64,000 nucleotides of DNA. It comes from Cupriavidus sp. P-10. GTDB lineage: Bacteria > Pseudomonadota > Gammaproteobacteria > Burkholderiales > Burkholderiaceae. Below the pieces are notes generated by a model. That model ran no database searches and was not told the DNA's origin. It saw nothing but the letters and a program-made list of their open reading frames with translations. The stretch's first letter is position 1. Every line of letters starts with the position of its first letter. The DNA lies in the NCBI RefSeq assembly GCF_003402535.2, contig NZ_AP025172.1, positions 930,001 to 994,000 on the forward strand, in the 5' to 3' direction. This document shows, one piece after another, positions 1 to 8,496 of the stretch. The position numbers and the translations under genes were made by a program.

Positions 1-336
1 AGCAGCTGGCTCGAACGTCAATCTCGCCTCCATGAGCTCCTTTGGAGTAGTAAGCGCGGCCGGCTTCTCCACTGCCAAGGCAGATAGCGCAACAGTCGCG
101 CCCTCAGCGACGTAGGTGCCCCTGCCAACCGTCTGCGTGATGATCGAAAGACTTTTCAGTTCACTTAAAACGCGGCGCACAGTGGTCCGTGCGATAGCAA
201 ATTGGTCACTAAGAGCGCGCTCAGTGGGCAGGCGGTCACCTGGCCGAAGGAGTCCTCCATGGAGCTGCGCGAGGAGCGCTTCACGAAGCCGACATGCAGC
301 GCTTCCGGTTTCCTGTTGACTGATGTGAGACCGCAT
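1..336 (-). CDS. GntR-family (FadR/FCD-type) transcriptional regulator, C-terminus off the window
   Basis: The reverse strand from 336 to the window edge encodes 112 residues starting MRSHISQQETGSAACRLREA. The winged-helix GntR domain occupies about residues 12-80: RPGDRLPTERALS, then FAIARTTVRRVLSELKS as the recognition helix, then TVGRGTYVAEG as the wing. The residues after it (LTTPKELMEARLTFEPAA) match the opening helix of an FCD ligand-binding domain, which lies outside the window. The gene is divergent from the Bug receptor gene at 607, and the 270-base gap holds TGGT/ACCA palindromes, so it probably controls that gene in response to a carboxylic acid (inference). The start at 336 is the first ATG in this frame that precedes the conserved domain. 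Confidence 0.85.
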   Translation of the reverse strand, partial: MRSHISQQETGSAACRLREALLAQLHGGLLRPGDRLPTERALSDQFAIARTTVRRVLSELKSLSIITQTVGRGTYVAEGATVALSALAVEKPAALTTPKELMEARLTFEPAA

Positions 337-365
337 AGTGGCGCATGTGTAGGTCCAAAGGCAAA

Positions 366-460
366 TGGTACCACTCATGCGAGACCATTTTCGCCTGCCT
401 TAGGGAAAATCCCACCAATTTGAGAGCGATTGGTACACCATTGGTCCTTCCCATTGGTAC
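366..460. promoter_or_regulatory. Putative GntR/FCD operators between divergent regulator and Bug gene
   Basis: The intergenic region contains TGGTACCA at 366-373, TGGTACACCA (half sites TGGT and ACCA, 2-base spacer) at 431-440, and ATTGGTAC copies at 429 and 453. Operators of FCD-type GntR regulators such as UxuR and LldR are built of TTGGT/ACCAA half sites, so these are plausible binding sites for the regulator encoded at 1-336. No experimental support is visible. Confidence 0.45.
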
Positions 461-606
461 ATCTTGGACTTTAGCATTCTTGGACTCGAGAGCCCTATGC
501 CGCCCGACTCGACGTGCCGCTTTAGGCGCATGGCATAGAGAACCGGATTCCAGTGCCTGTGCGCAGACACAGGCAACTCGATTACACGAAGTCTAGGAGG
601 ACATAC

Positions 607-1569
607 ATGCGCGGGACGAAATCTATCGTCGCATTGGCCATTGTTGCCTGTGCGAACTTGGCGCACGCTGAGTACCCTGAAAAGCCCATTATGATGGTGG
701 TTCCCTTCGCGCCCGGCGGCGTGGCCGACAACGTAGCACGCCCCCTGGCTGCTGCGCTAAGTCGTGAACTGAAACAGCCTGTGGTGATTGAAAACAAGGC
801 TGGAGCCGGCGGTGCGGTGGGCATCGGGCACGTGGCGCGCGCACCAGCGGATGGCTATACGCTACTCCTAAGCTTGAGTTCGATTTCGATTCTGCCGGAA
901 GCCGACAAAGTACTCGGTCGCAAGGCGCTTTACCAGCTTCCTCAACTCCGCCCCCTTGCACGAATCACGGCAGACCCGCCTGTCTTGGTGGTGAGAGCTG
1001 ACTCCCCTTGGCGCACCGTCGAAGACTTCGTGGCCGACGCTAAACGTAAGCCAAGCGCCTTCAACTACGGCAGTTCCGGAAACTACGGCACGATGCACGT
1101 TCCGATGGAGATGTTCAAGGCTGCTGCAGGGTTTCAGATGACCCACATACCTTTCACCGGGGCAGGACCGGCCGTCACGGCTTTGCTGGGCAAACAAGTC
1201 GATGCAGTTGCTACTGGTCCTGCTTCGGTGCTGCAGTACATTAAAGCTGGCAAATTGCGTGCGTTGGCTCACTGGGGCGACAAGCCGCCAAGCGCGTTGC
1301 CGGAACTGCCAAGCCTGCAACAGAAGGGCTGGAAGGTCCAGTACGTCCAGTGGTCAGGAGTGTTTGCTCCGTCTGGCACTTCAGAAGCCACGCTTCGTCA
1401 GTTAAGAGACGCACTGCGAAGAGCAACCTCCGATGCCAGCCTCCAACAAACCGTCCTTCGAGCGGGCAGCCCGATAGACTATCTTGATGCACCGGCCTTT
1501 GCTACTTACTGGCAGCAGGACGCAAAGGCAATGACTGAGGCAGTGCAAAAGATAGGGCGACTCGAGTAA
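607..1569 (+). CDS. Bug/TctC-type periplasmic substrate-binding protein
   Basis: This is a 320-residue secreted solute-binding protein of the tripartite tricarboxylate transporter (Bug) family. It should bind a small carboxylate in the periplasm. An N-terminal signal peptide (MRGTKSIVALAIVACANLAHA, cleavage about residue 21) is followed by the family signature EYPEKPIMMVVPFAPGGVADNVAR, and by AGAGGAVGIGHVARAPADGYTLL. The start at 607 is chosen over upstream in-frame codons because of the signal peptide and the strong ribosome site TAGGAGG at 594-600. No TctA or TctB membrane genes are nearby, as is common for orphan Bug proteins in Burkholderiales. The substrate is unknown. Confidence 0.93.
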   Translation: MRGTKSIVALAIVACANLAHAEYPEKPIMMVVPFAPGGVADNVARPLAAALSRELKQPVVIENKAGAGGAVGIGHVARAPADGYTLLLSLSSISILPEADKVLGRKALYQLPQLRPLARITADPPVLVVRADSPWRTVEDFVADAKRKPSAFNYGSSGNYGTMHVPMEMFKAAAGFQMTHIPFTGAGPAVTALLGKQVDAVATGPASVLQYIKAGKLRALAHWGDKPPSALPELPSLQQKGWKVQYVQWSGVFAPSGTSEATLRQLRDALRRATSDASLQQTVLRAGSPIDYLDAPAFATYWQQDAKAMTEAVQKIGRLE

Positions 1570-1593
1570 CCGGGCCAATTGGAGCGGAGTCCA

Positions 1594-1632
1594 GGCAGGC
1601 GCGCTCGTCATCGGCTCGTCAGCGCGCCTGCC
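1594..1632. repeat. 12-bp perfect inverted repeat after the Bug gene
   Basis: GGCAGGCGCGCT at 1594-1605 is exactly inverted as AGCGCGCCTGCC at 1621-1632, with a 15-base loop. There is no T-run. It may act as a terminator-like stem downstream of the Bug gene or mark the end of an old mobile element. It also covers the stop codon of the coiled-coil gene fragment on the other strand. Confidence 0.5.
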
Positions 1633-1829
1633 CGGCTGCCGGCCGCTCGCTGGCCACGAGATAGGTGCGCAACTCGGCCACGATGCCCTGCTGCGCCTCG
1701 TATCTGGCCTGTGACTGCGCCAAGGCCAGCTCTAGATCGCGCACCTGTGTCGACAGGCTGCTGGCTTGGGCCAACGCAGCCCCCAGCTGCTCCTGCAGCG
1801 CCTGGGCATGAGCGCTTTGTCGGCAATCT
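1619..1829 (-). pseudogene. C-terminal coiled-coil fragment, KfrA-like or TnpT-like
   Basis: About 69 residues remain of a protein whose upstream part was removed at the ISKra4 end (1830). The segment is a heptad-rich coiled coil (QALQEQLGAALAQASSLSTQ, then VRDLELALAQSQARYEAQQG) ending in ERPAAGQAR and a stop. Such tails occur in KfrA-type DNA-binding proteins and transposon cointegrate-resolution proteins of related plasmids. The exact family cannot be fixed from the tail alone. The other side of the IS carries an unrelated gene remnant (chrA), so the two flanks did not come from one interrupted gene. Confidence 0.5.
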
Positions 1830-1855
1830 GGAGACCGCGCCAAACCGGGGGCTGA

Positions 1856-3253
1856 CTAAGCGGCAAGGCGGTGGCCTTCTTCTAGGGCAATGGACGGATA
1901 CCATCGTTCAACGTAAGACCGGAGCTGGGTGTTGAGCACGGCCGTCCGGATTTGCAGCAGGTTGTGCGCGTGCCGAGGCCGCCAGGCCATCTGCTGCCGT
2001 TTGACGAACCGCTTGCTGACCACCTGGTTGACTGCTGACTCGACAAAACCTGAGGCAATGGGCTCCCCATGCCGATAGCGGTCACCGTAGTTCACGATGA
2101 AGTGCCGATTGTTGTCGAGGTAGACAATGAACTCCTCGAGCTTGCCGAGGAGTTTGGCTTCTTCGGGGCTGGCCTCAGCGTCCAGATCCCAGCCCAGGCT
2201 TTCCAGTCGGCGCAACGCCGGATAGGGGCAGCCGTGCCACAGGTGCCACTTGGCGCCATGCAGATCCTTGATCAATGCCGCGTTGGTCGGGCCGTCGCAG
2301 TGGGCCGGCCGGCTCTTGATCATCTGTTCGAGGTTCTGTACCCGCATGGCGATGTGGAACCAATCGAGAACGTACTCACCGCGGTCACCAAAGCCGAGTT
2401 GGGCAAACCGTACGGTATCCCCGCCGTCCGACAGAAAGGTCACCGGCTGACAGGGTTGCACACCCTCACGAAGAAGGAAATTCCACATACGATCGGCAGG
2501 TCGGCGCTCCAGTTTATGCACGTAGGCAAAACTATGCCCGCCATCCTGATCTCGCAGGGACTTCCCGACAATCACTTCAAACCAGCCGTCCTGGCGGCGC
2601 CGGTGTCCGGCCCGCCGAAGGAAGCCGCCGTCAATGCCAACCGCGCGGACCGGACTGGGCTCGGGGATCTCGGGCGAGCGGACGCTCGCCTCCACCTCCG
2701 CCTGCTGCCGCACGTCGGTTGCCTGCTCCGCTTCCAGTCGGCGACCGACCTTGGTGACCTGGCGCCGGATCGAGCTGGCTGCCAGTACATGATCGAGCGG
2801 CAATACTTCCTGCAGGACGTTGACGGTCAGACCATACGACATCAACGCTGCAAACTTCACCTCGAGATACTGCAGTTCTGGACTGACCCGCTCAGGCAAG
2901 CAGTTCGCGACCGGATTGAAGCTAGGTGCGTCGCCCTGGCACTGCCGGCAGGGGTACAGCCTCGGACTGTCAATCGACAGCCGTCCGAACGCGCTACGGA
3001 AAACCAAGTGATGGTGGCCCTTGCACGCCAGCTGCGCCCCGCACGTGGGACAAACGCTGGTCCGGGCAACTGCCTCGGCAACCTGTGCCGTGACCATCGT
3101 GCGCTGCAGCCGACCCAGCAATGATTTCGCCTCCTCCAGATGCAGGCCCAGTGAGCCCACATCAAGGCCGTCTCTCGCGAACTGGGCAATCTCGGTGACG
3201 GTGGCTGGCGCCCCTCCATCGTCCTGCACTACAAGTTGCAAGCTGATACGCAT
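1856..3253 (-). CDS. tnpA: ISKra4-family transposase
   Basis: A 465-residue transposase. The N-terminal part has a zinc-binding motif (CPTCGAQL, then CRQCQGD) at about residues 68-105. The middle has VRAVGIDGGFLRR, typical of the first catalytic aspartate in ISKra4/ISAzba1-type enzymes, and SDGGDTVRFAQLGF with FHIAMRV, which fits the second. The C-terminal EPIASGFVESAVNQVVSKRF carries the probable catalytic glutamate. The start at 3253 has a good ribosome site (GGAAGGAGGG). The reading frame is intact, so the enzyme may be active. Confidence 0.92.
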   Translation of the reverse strand: MRISLQLVVQDDGGAPATVTEIAQFARDGLDVGSLGLHLEEAKSLLGRLQRTMVTAQVAEAVARTSVCPTCGAQLACKGHHHLVFRSAFGRLSIDSPRLYPCRQCQGDAPSFNPVANCLPERVSPELQYLEVKFAALMSYGLTVNVLQEVLPLDHVLAASSIRRQVTKVGRRLEAEQATDVRQQAEVEASVRSPEIPEPSPVRAVGIDGGFLRRAGHRRRQDGWFEVIVGKSLRDQDGGHSFAYVHKLERRPADRMWNFLLREGVQPCQPVTFLSDGGDTVRFAQLGFGDRGEYVLDWFHIAMRVQNLEQMIKSRPAHCDGPTNAALIKDLHGAKWHLWHGCPYPALRRLESLGWDLDAEASPEEAKLLGKLEEFIVYLDNNRHFIVNYGDRYRHGEPIASGFVESAVNQVVSKRFVKRQQMAWRPRHAHNLLQIRTAVLNTQLRSYVERWYPSIALEEGHRLAA

Positions 3254-3289
3254 GGCCGCCCTCCTTCCTTGGAAGCTGCGGCGACCAGT

Positions 3290-3898
3290 CTACCCCTCGA
3301 GCTCTCGCAGCCGATCATTGACGATCCGACGATCAAAGCGACGATCCAGCCAAATCAGCCACCCATCGACCTCGTCGCGCAGGTCTTCCAGCACGATTGG
3401 CCCTTCGCGCAGTGACTCGATCCAATCGACGAACTCATATTCATTGTGTTCGGCCCTGGCCTCCAGATACCTCTCGATTCCGCCAATGTCCTCGGGCGGG
3501 CATGGCCCGCAACCCGCCACGCAACGGGGCAACTGGCCAGGCTGTTGCCGCAGCATACGCCGCTCCATGCGTATCTCGTGGCGCCACCACGCGTTGAAGT
3601 CATACACATAGACGAAGCCTTCGTGTTCTCGGAGATGAAACGCGGTCAGCGGTAGATCGCTGGCGACTGTGCAGAACTGCAAGACGCCCTCATGAGCTTC
3701 GCCGTAACGCCTGCCACGAATACTGAACGTGTGCAGATGTTCGTCGGCCCAGCCCATGACGACCTGGATGACATTGTGCAATCGCCCGAGCGTCAAGTGC
3801 TCGGGAACGAGGACGCGTCGCCAGACCGGCGGGCTCAGGCCGCGCAGAGCAATTCGAAGTTGAAGGACGGAGATCGCCGGTCCAGGATCGGAAGCCAT
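3290..3898 (-). CDS. pRiA4b ORF-3-like accessory protein of the ISKra4 element
   Basis: A 202-residue protein matching the plasmid pRiA4b ORF-3 (IS1096 TnpR-like) fold: LRIALRGLSPPVWRRVLVPE, then LGRLHNVIQVVMGWADEHLH, then FVYVYDFNAWWRHEI, and a cysteine cluster CVAGCGPCPPEDIGG. It lies directly upstream of the transposase (36-base gap) inside the element's inverted repeats. A role in transposition is usually assumed but not demonstrated for the family. Confidence 0.88.
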   Translation of the reverse strand: MASDPGPAISVLQLRIALRGLSPPVWRRVLVPEHLTLGRLHNVIQVVMGWADEHLHTFSIRGRRYGEAHEGVLQFCTVASDLPLTAFHLREHEGFVYVYDFNAWWRHEIRMERRMLRQQPGQLPRCVAGCGPCPPEDIGGIERYLEARAEHNEYEFVDWIESLREGPIVLEDLRDEVDGWLIWLDRRFDRRIVNDRLRELEG

Positions 3899-3971
3899 GG
3901 GCGCATTTTAGGTGGCTCATTGGCCTCTTAGCAGAAACCCCATCGTTTGCCCCCGATTTGGCGCGGTCTCC

Positions 3972-4219
3972 TACTTCAAGAAGCACGGAAAGCTGCCAGG
4001 CATTCTGGCCTTTGTAGATGGCGTCACGGCAGCTGCGATTGGCGCCATCACCGGTGCGGTCTTCGTGCTGGCCAAGCGCTCCATTGTCGACGTTCCAACC
4101 ATCTTGCTGGCGCTGGGCACGATCGCGCTACTGCTGAATTCAAGAAATTGCCTGCGCCAGTCATCATCACCGGCGCGGCGCTGATCGGCCTCGCCGTTTA
4201 TCCGATGCTGTACCACTGA
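3972..4219 (+). pseudogene. chrA: C-terminal remnant of chromate transporter ChrA, frameshifted
   Basis: Starting right at the IS end, the + strand reads YFKKHGKLPGILAFVDGVTA, then AAIGAITGAVFVLAKRSIVD, then VPTILLALGTIALLL. It shifts by one base near 4138 and continues FKKLPAPVIITGAALIGLAV and YPMLYH-stop. This is the final membrane-segment pair and C-terminus of ChrA (CHR family chromate exporter). A single lost base explains the shift. With only about 80 of some 400 residues left, it is not functional. Confidence 0.78.
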
Positions 4220-4455
4220 ATCAACTGGAATCTGGAGACACCTTGAGCGTCGCGAATTCAGTCGCTGCCCAGTGTGTCGATTCAGTCGTCAAAGCGTCAC
4301 CCAAAATGCGAGAGTAGACGCGAGACTCCGGAAGTCTACAAATGCTGCTTCAAGTCATTGAAAGTAAACACGTTTCCCGGGCGCCCCGGTCGATTTTGGC
4401 TGGCAGGGATGTGTATAACCGCATGACTTCTAAAACCCGTGCGCTTCGTGCTCAA

Positions 4456-4605
4456 TTACTCGGTGACGTAGGCTAGGCGCTTCCACCAGTACCGAAGGGA
4501 GTACTTCGTCTTGTATGGCGCCGGCCTTTGTCGGATCCCCACTGCAATGATGTAAGCATACAGCGCAATCAACACTACAAGGAGGGTGAGCACAAAAATG
4601 ATCAT
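4456..4605 (-). CDS. Small single-pass membrane protein
   Basis: A 49-residue reading frame starting MIIFVLTLLVVLIALYAYII, one clear membrane helix (residues 2-23), followed by a basic, aromatic cytoplasmic tail (RQRPAPYKTKYSLRYWWKRL). The strong helix-plus-basic-tail pattern argues for a real gene. The ribosome site is weak. It is not recognised. Neighbours are small stress-type genes. Confidence 0.5.
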   Translation of the reverse strand: MIIFVLTLLVVLIALYAYIIAVGIRQRPAPYKTKYSLRYWWKRLAYVTE

Positions 4606-4826
4606 GGAATTCTCGTTTCAAAGTGAATAATCCAATCCATTGCAAGTCCCCTCAAGGGTGGATGGATCAGGACGCCCCCGCTGCGATAACAAACGATCGA
4701 ATCGCGTACTACTGCTCAAAGCCGGAATGATTGGGGTGGAGAAGTGTTGCTAAGCTTGAATCGGCACATCGCATGCATCGATCGTGACGCGGTTTGGCAT
4801 ATCTGACCTCCGCTCTCGGCTTCCGT

Positions 4827-5063
4827 TCATTCATCCGGTCCAAGAATAACGTCCACTGCGGCCCGCCCTGCCAGCTCCGCCACGAGGTAAGCCCAACGTC
4901 TGGAGTACGGCCCCCCAAAGACTTTGATTCGCTTACCAATCGCTGCGACGCCTGACGGACTCATGGGCCCCTCAACCTGGAACCAGACGTCGAACATGTC
5001 CCTGGATGCCATATTGAGATCGACATGGACATCGAACCCACGATACTCCGTCACGCGATCCAT
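4827..5063 (-). CDS. Conserved small protein, paralogue of the gene at 10830
   Basis: A 78-residue protein (MDRVTEYRGFDVHVDLNMAS, then MFDVWFQVEGP, then GVAAIGKRIKVFGGPYSRRW, then AYLVAELAGRAAVDVILGPD). It is clearly homologous over its whole length to the product at 10830-11132. The start at 5063 is preferred because GAGGG lies about 9 bases upstream and the paralogue begins at the same point. The fold looks like a short alpha/beta protein. No function is recognised. Hydrophobic segments are absent, so it is probably cytoplasmic. Confidence 0.7.
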   Translation of the reverse strand: MDRVTEYRGFDVHVDLNMASRDMFDVWFQVEGPMSPSGVAAIGKRIKVFGGPYSRRWAYLVAELAGRAAVDVILGPDE

Positions 5064-5180
5064 AGCCATCAACCCTCGAGGAGTGAGTTTTTCAACGTAG
5101 TGCTCGACCCAGTAGGAATCGAAGTTGATGTGAGTCCAGAGCAGCAGGTGCACATCGACACGGCCGATCCGAGGCGGCGG

Positions 5181-5699
5181 TCATAGCCATCTGAAATTCG
5201 GCATCAGATCACTATGTTCGTCGACCCCGACGCCGCCCAGTTCGTTGATGAGCTGCTTCAGGGCTTCCTTTGATCGCGTATCGCAACTGGCGATCATCAG
5301 CAATTGGCCCGGTGCCATTTGCGCATTCTGCCGCCACAGTGCAAGGCGACCGATCTTGCCACCAACCAATCCGCAGACCCACCATCCGATCATCGCGCCA
5401 AGTATGACAGCACCAACATACGCAACGGCAGTGGCACCGGCGCCGGCGGAAACGCCATATCTGAAGATGACAAGCGCGCCGACGATCGCGCCGATGAAAA
5501 TTCCTGTGATCGCCGCCTCTTCGCGGTAGGTAGTCTGACCGACGTCGATCGTCGGCAATCCATCGACGGGCTGATTGTCGCGCTGGACAAACCACGGCCC
5601 TGCGACGAGTGTCGGGGTGCCGGCCAAATCTCCCAATCGCGCTTGTGCCAGTTGCGCGGTGGCCTTGTCTCTCAGATTGAAATACAGCAGCGTACGCAT
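5181..5699 (-). CDS. Membrane stress protein with glycine-rich two-helix hairpin (DUF1269/GSP17M-like)
   Basis: A 172-residue protein with a soluble N-terminal domain (MRTLLYFNLRDKATAQLAQA), two glycine/alanine-rich membrane segments at about residues 63-84 and 90-116 (ITGIFIGAIVGALVIF and VGAVILGAMIGWWVCGLVGG), and a soluble C-terminal domain with LLMIASCDTRSKEALKQLIN. The architecture resembles DUF1269 and general-stress 17M-like proteins, in which ferredoxin-like halves flank a glycine-rich membrane hairpin. The name is tentative. Confidence 0.6.
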   Translation of the reverse strand: MRTLLYFNLRDKATAQLAQARLGDLAGTPTLVAGPWFVQRDNQPVDGLPTIDVGQTTYREEAAITGIFIGAIVGALVIFRYGVSAGAGATAVAYVGAVILGAMIGWWVCGLVGGKIGRLALWRQNAQMAPGQLLMIASCDTRSKEALKQLINELGGVGVDEHSDLMPNFRWL

Positions 5700-6664
5700 G
5701 AAGGTACCTCACGCAATCTCAGTGTCCATTTCCGGCGAGCCGGCGGCTGCTTGCTTGGTGACTGCGACCGATGCTCCTGATGGCCCTGGTTCGGGTGCAG
5801 GACGGTGACCGCAGATCTGGCCAGCCTTCGTTGACAGCACGATCCCAGTCAATCAGCAGCGTGATTGACTGACGCCATCTGGGCGCTGCCAATCGCATGA
5901 CTCCGAATCGCTGGGTGCTTCCCTTCGGCGGCCTGCCGACCTGGCGGTCGCGTAGAAGGCGCGCGACATGTATGGCCCGGTAAATGGTCTCTGCAGATTC
6001 TCTCGGCACGATATCTCCCTTCATCGCTTGCCAGGCTGGCATAGTGACGGCAATGTTGAATCACTGTCACCGTTGTGGGCACCGATCTTCCATTGCCCGC
6101 GGGTAATCATTTCCACCCGTATTGCATTGCTGGAAATCGTTTCAGCATCGTCATCACGATGAGAGCACGGCTCCGCCAGCCTGAAAGGCTGAAGAGCAGC
6201 AACAAAGGCTGAGGCCAGCTTCGCGATTGGTCTTTCGGAGAAGAGTCTCCTTTGCCAGACATCGGTTGCATCGATCCCGGCGAAAGACTGACTTACTTGA
6301 CTACTGGGGGACTGGGCGAACGGCGGTCGCCGCGTGGCATCTTGCATGAATTTTCCAGGAATCCCCATGAGTGACTTCAGGAGTCACCAGTCCTAAGACG
6401 TCATCGAGGGGGAAGGCCCGGAAACGAGTGATAGGCGAACCAGAAGCACCTGGCTTCCGAAACGCTGCAACTACCAGTATAGGAGGGCGACGCACACCGT
6501 CCTACCCCCCTTACAAATTGGCCAGGCAAGCGCTCCGCCGCGCACCTGCGGTGCCCTGCTAGCGCAGACCGGTCGCCCGCTTCTGGCGCTACACTGAATT
6601 GGATGGCCAGAGCCGTTCACGCGGCCGACACCGTCTCCGCCTCCATGTCGACACAGGGTCAGCA
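5700..6664. other. Region without a convincing gene
   Basis: Several short open frames exist here. The best candidate is on the minus strand from a GTG at about 6012, with AAGGGAG upstream (PRESAETIYRAIHVARLLRD and onward), but it has no recognised similarity and an odd C-terminus rich in Ser/Arg. No tRNA, IS end or strong promoter is seen. It is probably decayed sequence between accessory genes. Confidence 0.4.
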
Positions 6665-7522
6665 ATGAACCGCCTTCGGTACTCGGTGTACCTGTCCTAT
6701 GAGATCCTGGATCCCACAGCAGACTTTCTGTTGATTGTCGAAGCTGCGAAGACCGCAAGACAGTCCGTTGTCTCCGAGCGTCTGGCGCTCACGCCACCGG
6801 TTGACGCCGCTCGCTACACGGACCCGCTATGCAACCGCCTGCTCAGGATACGTGCGAACAAGGGCCCGCTGGCCATCCGCTATGAAGCTGTGGTGGACAT
6901 CGATCATCGTCTGGACGATGGCATGTCACTAACGGAAGTACCGGTCGCCGAACTCCCCTTCGATGTACTTTCGTACCTGGCGCCGAGCCGGTATTGCGAA
7001 TCCGACCGCATGATGGAGTTCGCCATGCGTGAGTTTGGCGGCATGCGCCCCGGCTATTCGCGCGTGTATGCGATTCGAGAGTGGGTACGCAACCATGTGC
7101 GCTTTCTTTCGCGATCAACCAATGAGCGCACCTCGGCGATCGATACGATCGTCGAGCGCACCGGCGTATGCCGGGATTTTTCCCACCTGATGATCGCGAT
7201 CTGCCGCGCCTTGAGCATTCCCGCCCGTATGTCCAGCAGCGTGGATTATGGCGCGGATCCCGCATTGGGCGCGCCGGACTTTCACGCGGTGGTCGAGGTG
7301 TTCCTGTCGGGCGGCTGGTACCTGCTCGATCCCTCAGGGGTGTCCATTCCGACTGGCCTGCTGCGCATCGGCACCGGCCGGGATGCCGCCGACATTCCGT
7401 TTGCCGCCATATTCGGCAAGGTCGAGTCGAAGCGACCCTTCATCGAAATCCAGCCAATGGCCGACCCGGCCGCCGGGATTGGCCTGCCGCTCGCAACGAC
7501 AAGCGCCATCTCCACCTGGTAA
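6665..7522 (+). CDS. Transglutaminase-like cysteine protease-fold protein
   Basis: A 285-residue protein with an N-terminal beta-rich domain (LRYSVYLSYEILDPTADFLL) and a transglutaminase-like core. The catalytic triad is visible: Cys about 169 in RTGVCRDFSH, His about 207 in PDFHAVVEVF and Asp about 222 in YLLDPSG. Bacterial members of this YebA/transglutaminase group act as peptidases or amidases, often on unknown partners. The ATG at 6665 is chosen because the conserved N-terminal beta domain begins there. No signal peptide is seen, so it is likely cytoplasmic. Confidence 0.88.
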   Translation: MNRLRYSVYLSYEILDPTADFLLIVEAAKTARQSVVSERLALTPPVDAARYTDPLCNRLLRIRANKGPLAIRYEAVVDIDHRLDDGMSLTEVPVAELPFDVLSYLAPSRYCESDRMMEFAMREFGGMRPGYSRVYAIREWVRNHVRFLSRSTNERTSAIDTIVERTGVCRDFSHLMIAICRALSIPARMSSSVDYGADPALGAPDFHAVVEVFLSGGWYLLDPSGVSIPTGLLRIGTGRDAADIPFAAIFGKVESKRPFIEIQPMADPAAGIGLPLATTSAISTW

Positions 7523-7528
7523 CCGGCA

Positions 7529-7846
7529 TTAGCGCGCTTCGCCTTTCATCCCCTCGATTTCCATGGCGGCTTTCCAATCCTCGTATGCCGCAATCGGTTC
7601 CATGGCCTCGTCGACGAACGATGCCGCACGTTCCGCGGCGGCCGATGGCCCCAGAAGAACATCTTCCCGACCACCATCCTCGGTCTTCGGCGGCACCAAC
7701 ATGTCTTCGAGCATCCCGCGTAGTTCCGGGGTATCCCATGGCTTGCCAAGCCTCGTTTTTTTGTTCTGATAGTGGCGAACCTCCGAGTCTTGTTCGGCGG
7801 TAAGTGGCAGGCCTCGGAATGTAGGTCCTGGGTCAGGATGGATCAT
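7529..7846 (-). CDS. Conserved hypothetical protein, 105 residues
   Basis: An acidic soluble protein (MIHPDPGPTFRGLPLTAEQD, then GMLEDMLVPPKTEDGG) with a helical C-terminus. It has an upstream GGGAGG ribosome site just before the start at 7846. It is convergent with the transglutaminase-like gene, 6 bases apart. No domain is recognised. Confidence 0.55.
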   Translation of the reverse strand: MIHPDPGPTFRGLPLTAEQDSEVRHYQNKKTRLGKPWDTPELRGMLEDMLVPPKTEDGGREDVLLGPSAAAERAASFVDEAMEPIAAYEDWKAAMEIEGMKGEAR

Positions 7847-7933
7847 GGTGCGCCTCCCTCATCGGTCGGCATTCGTTGAATGAAGAGGTATCGCCCTGCG
7901 GTGATATCGCGCCTTGCCGGGCACTTGCCCAGC

Positions 7934-8071
7934 TTACGACTTCCTCTTGGCGAGACCATCGTTCAGAACCCGCGACTGAACCGTGCTGAACGGGGTTGCC
8001 GGTACTGAAGGTTTCTTGGGTTGCTTTGGCTTTTTCGCTTCACGGTTGCCGCGTAGTTTGCTTTTTGCCAT
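7934..8071 (-). CDS. Small basic protein, 45 residues
   Basis: The product MAKSKLRGNREAKKPKQPKK followed by PSVPATPFSTVQSRVLNDGL and AKRKS is lysine-rich and resembles a short conserved protein seen in many Burkholderiales. An AGGAGA ribosome site lies upstream of the ATG at 8071. It is probably a nucleic-acid-associated or unstructured small protein, but no function is known. Confidence 0.65.
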   Translation of the reverse strand: MAKSKLRGNREAKKPKQPKKPSVPATPFSTVQSRVLNDGLAKRKS

Positions 8072-8285
8072 GAGAATCTCCTGCTGCATTGCTTGCCGGT
8101 TGGCAACCCCAGCATACGCGCTTAGTCTTCGGCAAAGGGAATTATTTCGTCCAGCCCATAACTTCATATGTCTCCAGGGCGTGAGGGTCCCTGTCCCTGG
8201 CATCGCGACTGGACCCTTCCGCCCCGCGGCCCTCGCGCCCCAGCGCGGACGCAAGCGATACGCAGCCTTGTTCGAGACCGCGCCA

Positions 8286-8489
8286 AACCTGCGCACCACA
8301 CGTGGGACAAACGCTGCCCCGTGCAACCGCCTCGGCAACCTGTGCCGAAACCATCGTGCGCTGCAGCCTGCTCAGCAGCGCTTTCGCTTCCGCCAGATGC
8401 AAGCCCAGTGATCCGGCATCAAAAGCTGTGAGCTCGAGCTGGGCGATCTCAGTGACGGTGGCGGGCGTCACCCCCTTCGTCCTGCTCAA
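8286..8489 (-). pseudogene. ISKra4 transposase N-terminal fragment
   Basis: Residues VTPATVTEIAQLELTAFDAG, then SLGLHLAEAKALLSRLQRTM, then VSAQVAEAVARGSVCPTCGA align with the intact transposase at 1856-3253 (for example AKSLLGRLQRTMVTAQVAEA). After CPTCGAQV the reading frame runs straight into the terminal repeat. It is non-functional. Confidence 0.8.
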
Positions 8490-8496
8490 CTCTCGT

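Larger units (their letters stand above)
1830..3971 (-). mobile_element. ISKra4-family insertion sequence, apparently complete
   Basis: A 2.14-kb element with terminal inverted repeats at 1830-1852 and 3949-3971 that match at 22 of 23 positions (GGAGACCGCGCCAAA, then C or T, then CGGGGGC). It contains two minus-strand genes in the usual order: a pRiA4b ORF-3-like accessory gene, then the transposase. No target duplication is visible: the flanks are AATCT on the left and TACTT on the right. This suggests that recombination between copies joined unrelated flanks. Two decayed relatives lie at about 8274-9015 and 11954-12000. Confidence 0.88.

Noticed and set aside
2069..3124. 351-codon open frame on the plus strand
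   Set aside because: It is antisense to the ISKra4 transposase and shows no domain of its own.
6021..6368. 115-codon minus-strand frame
   Set aside because: No ribosome site, no similarity and low coding character. It overlaps other equally weak frames.
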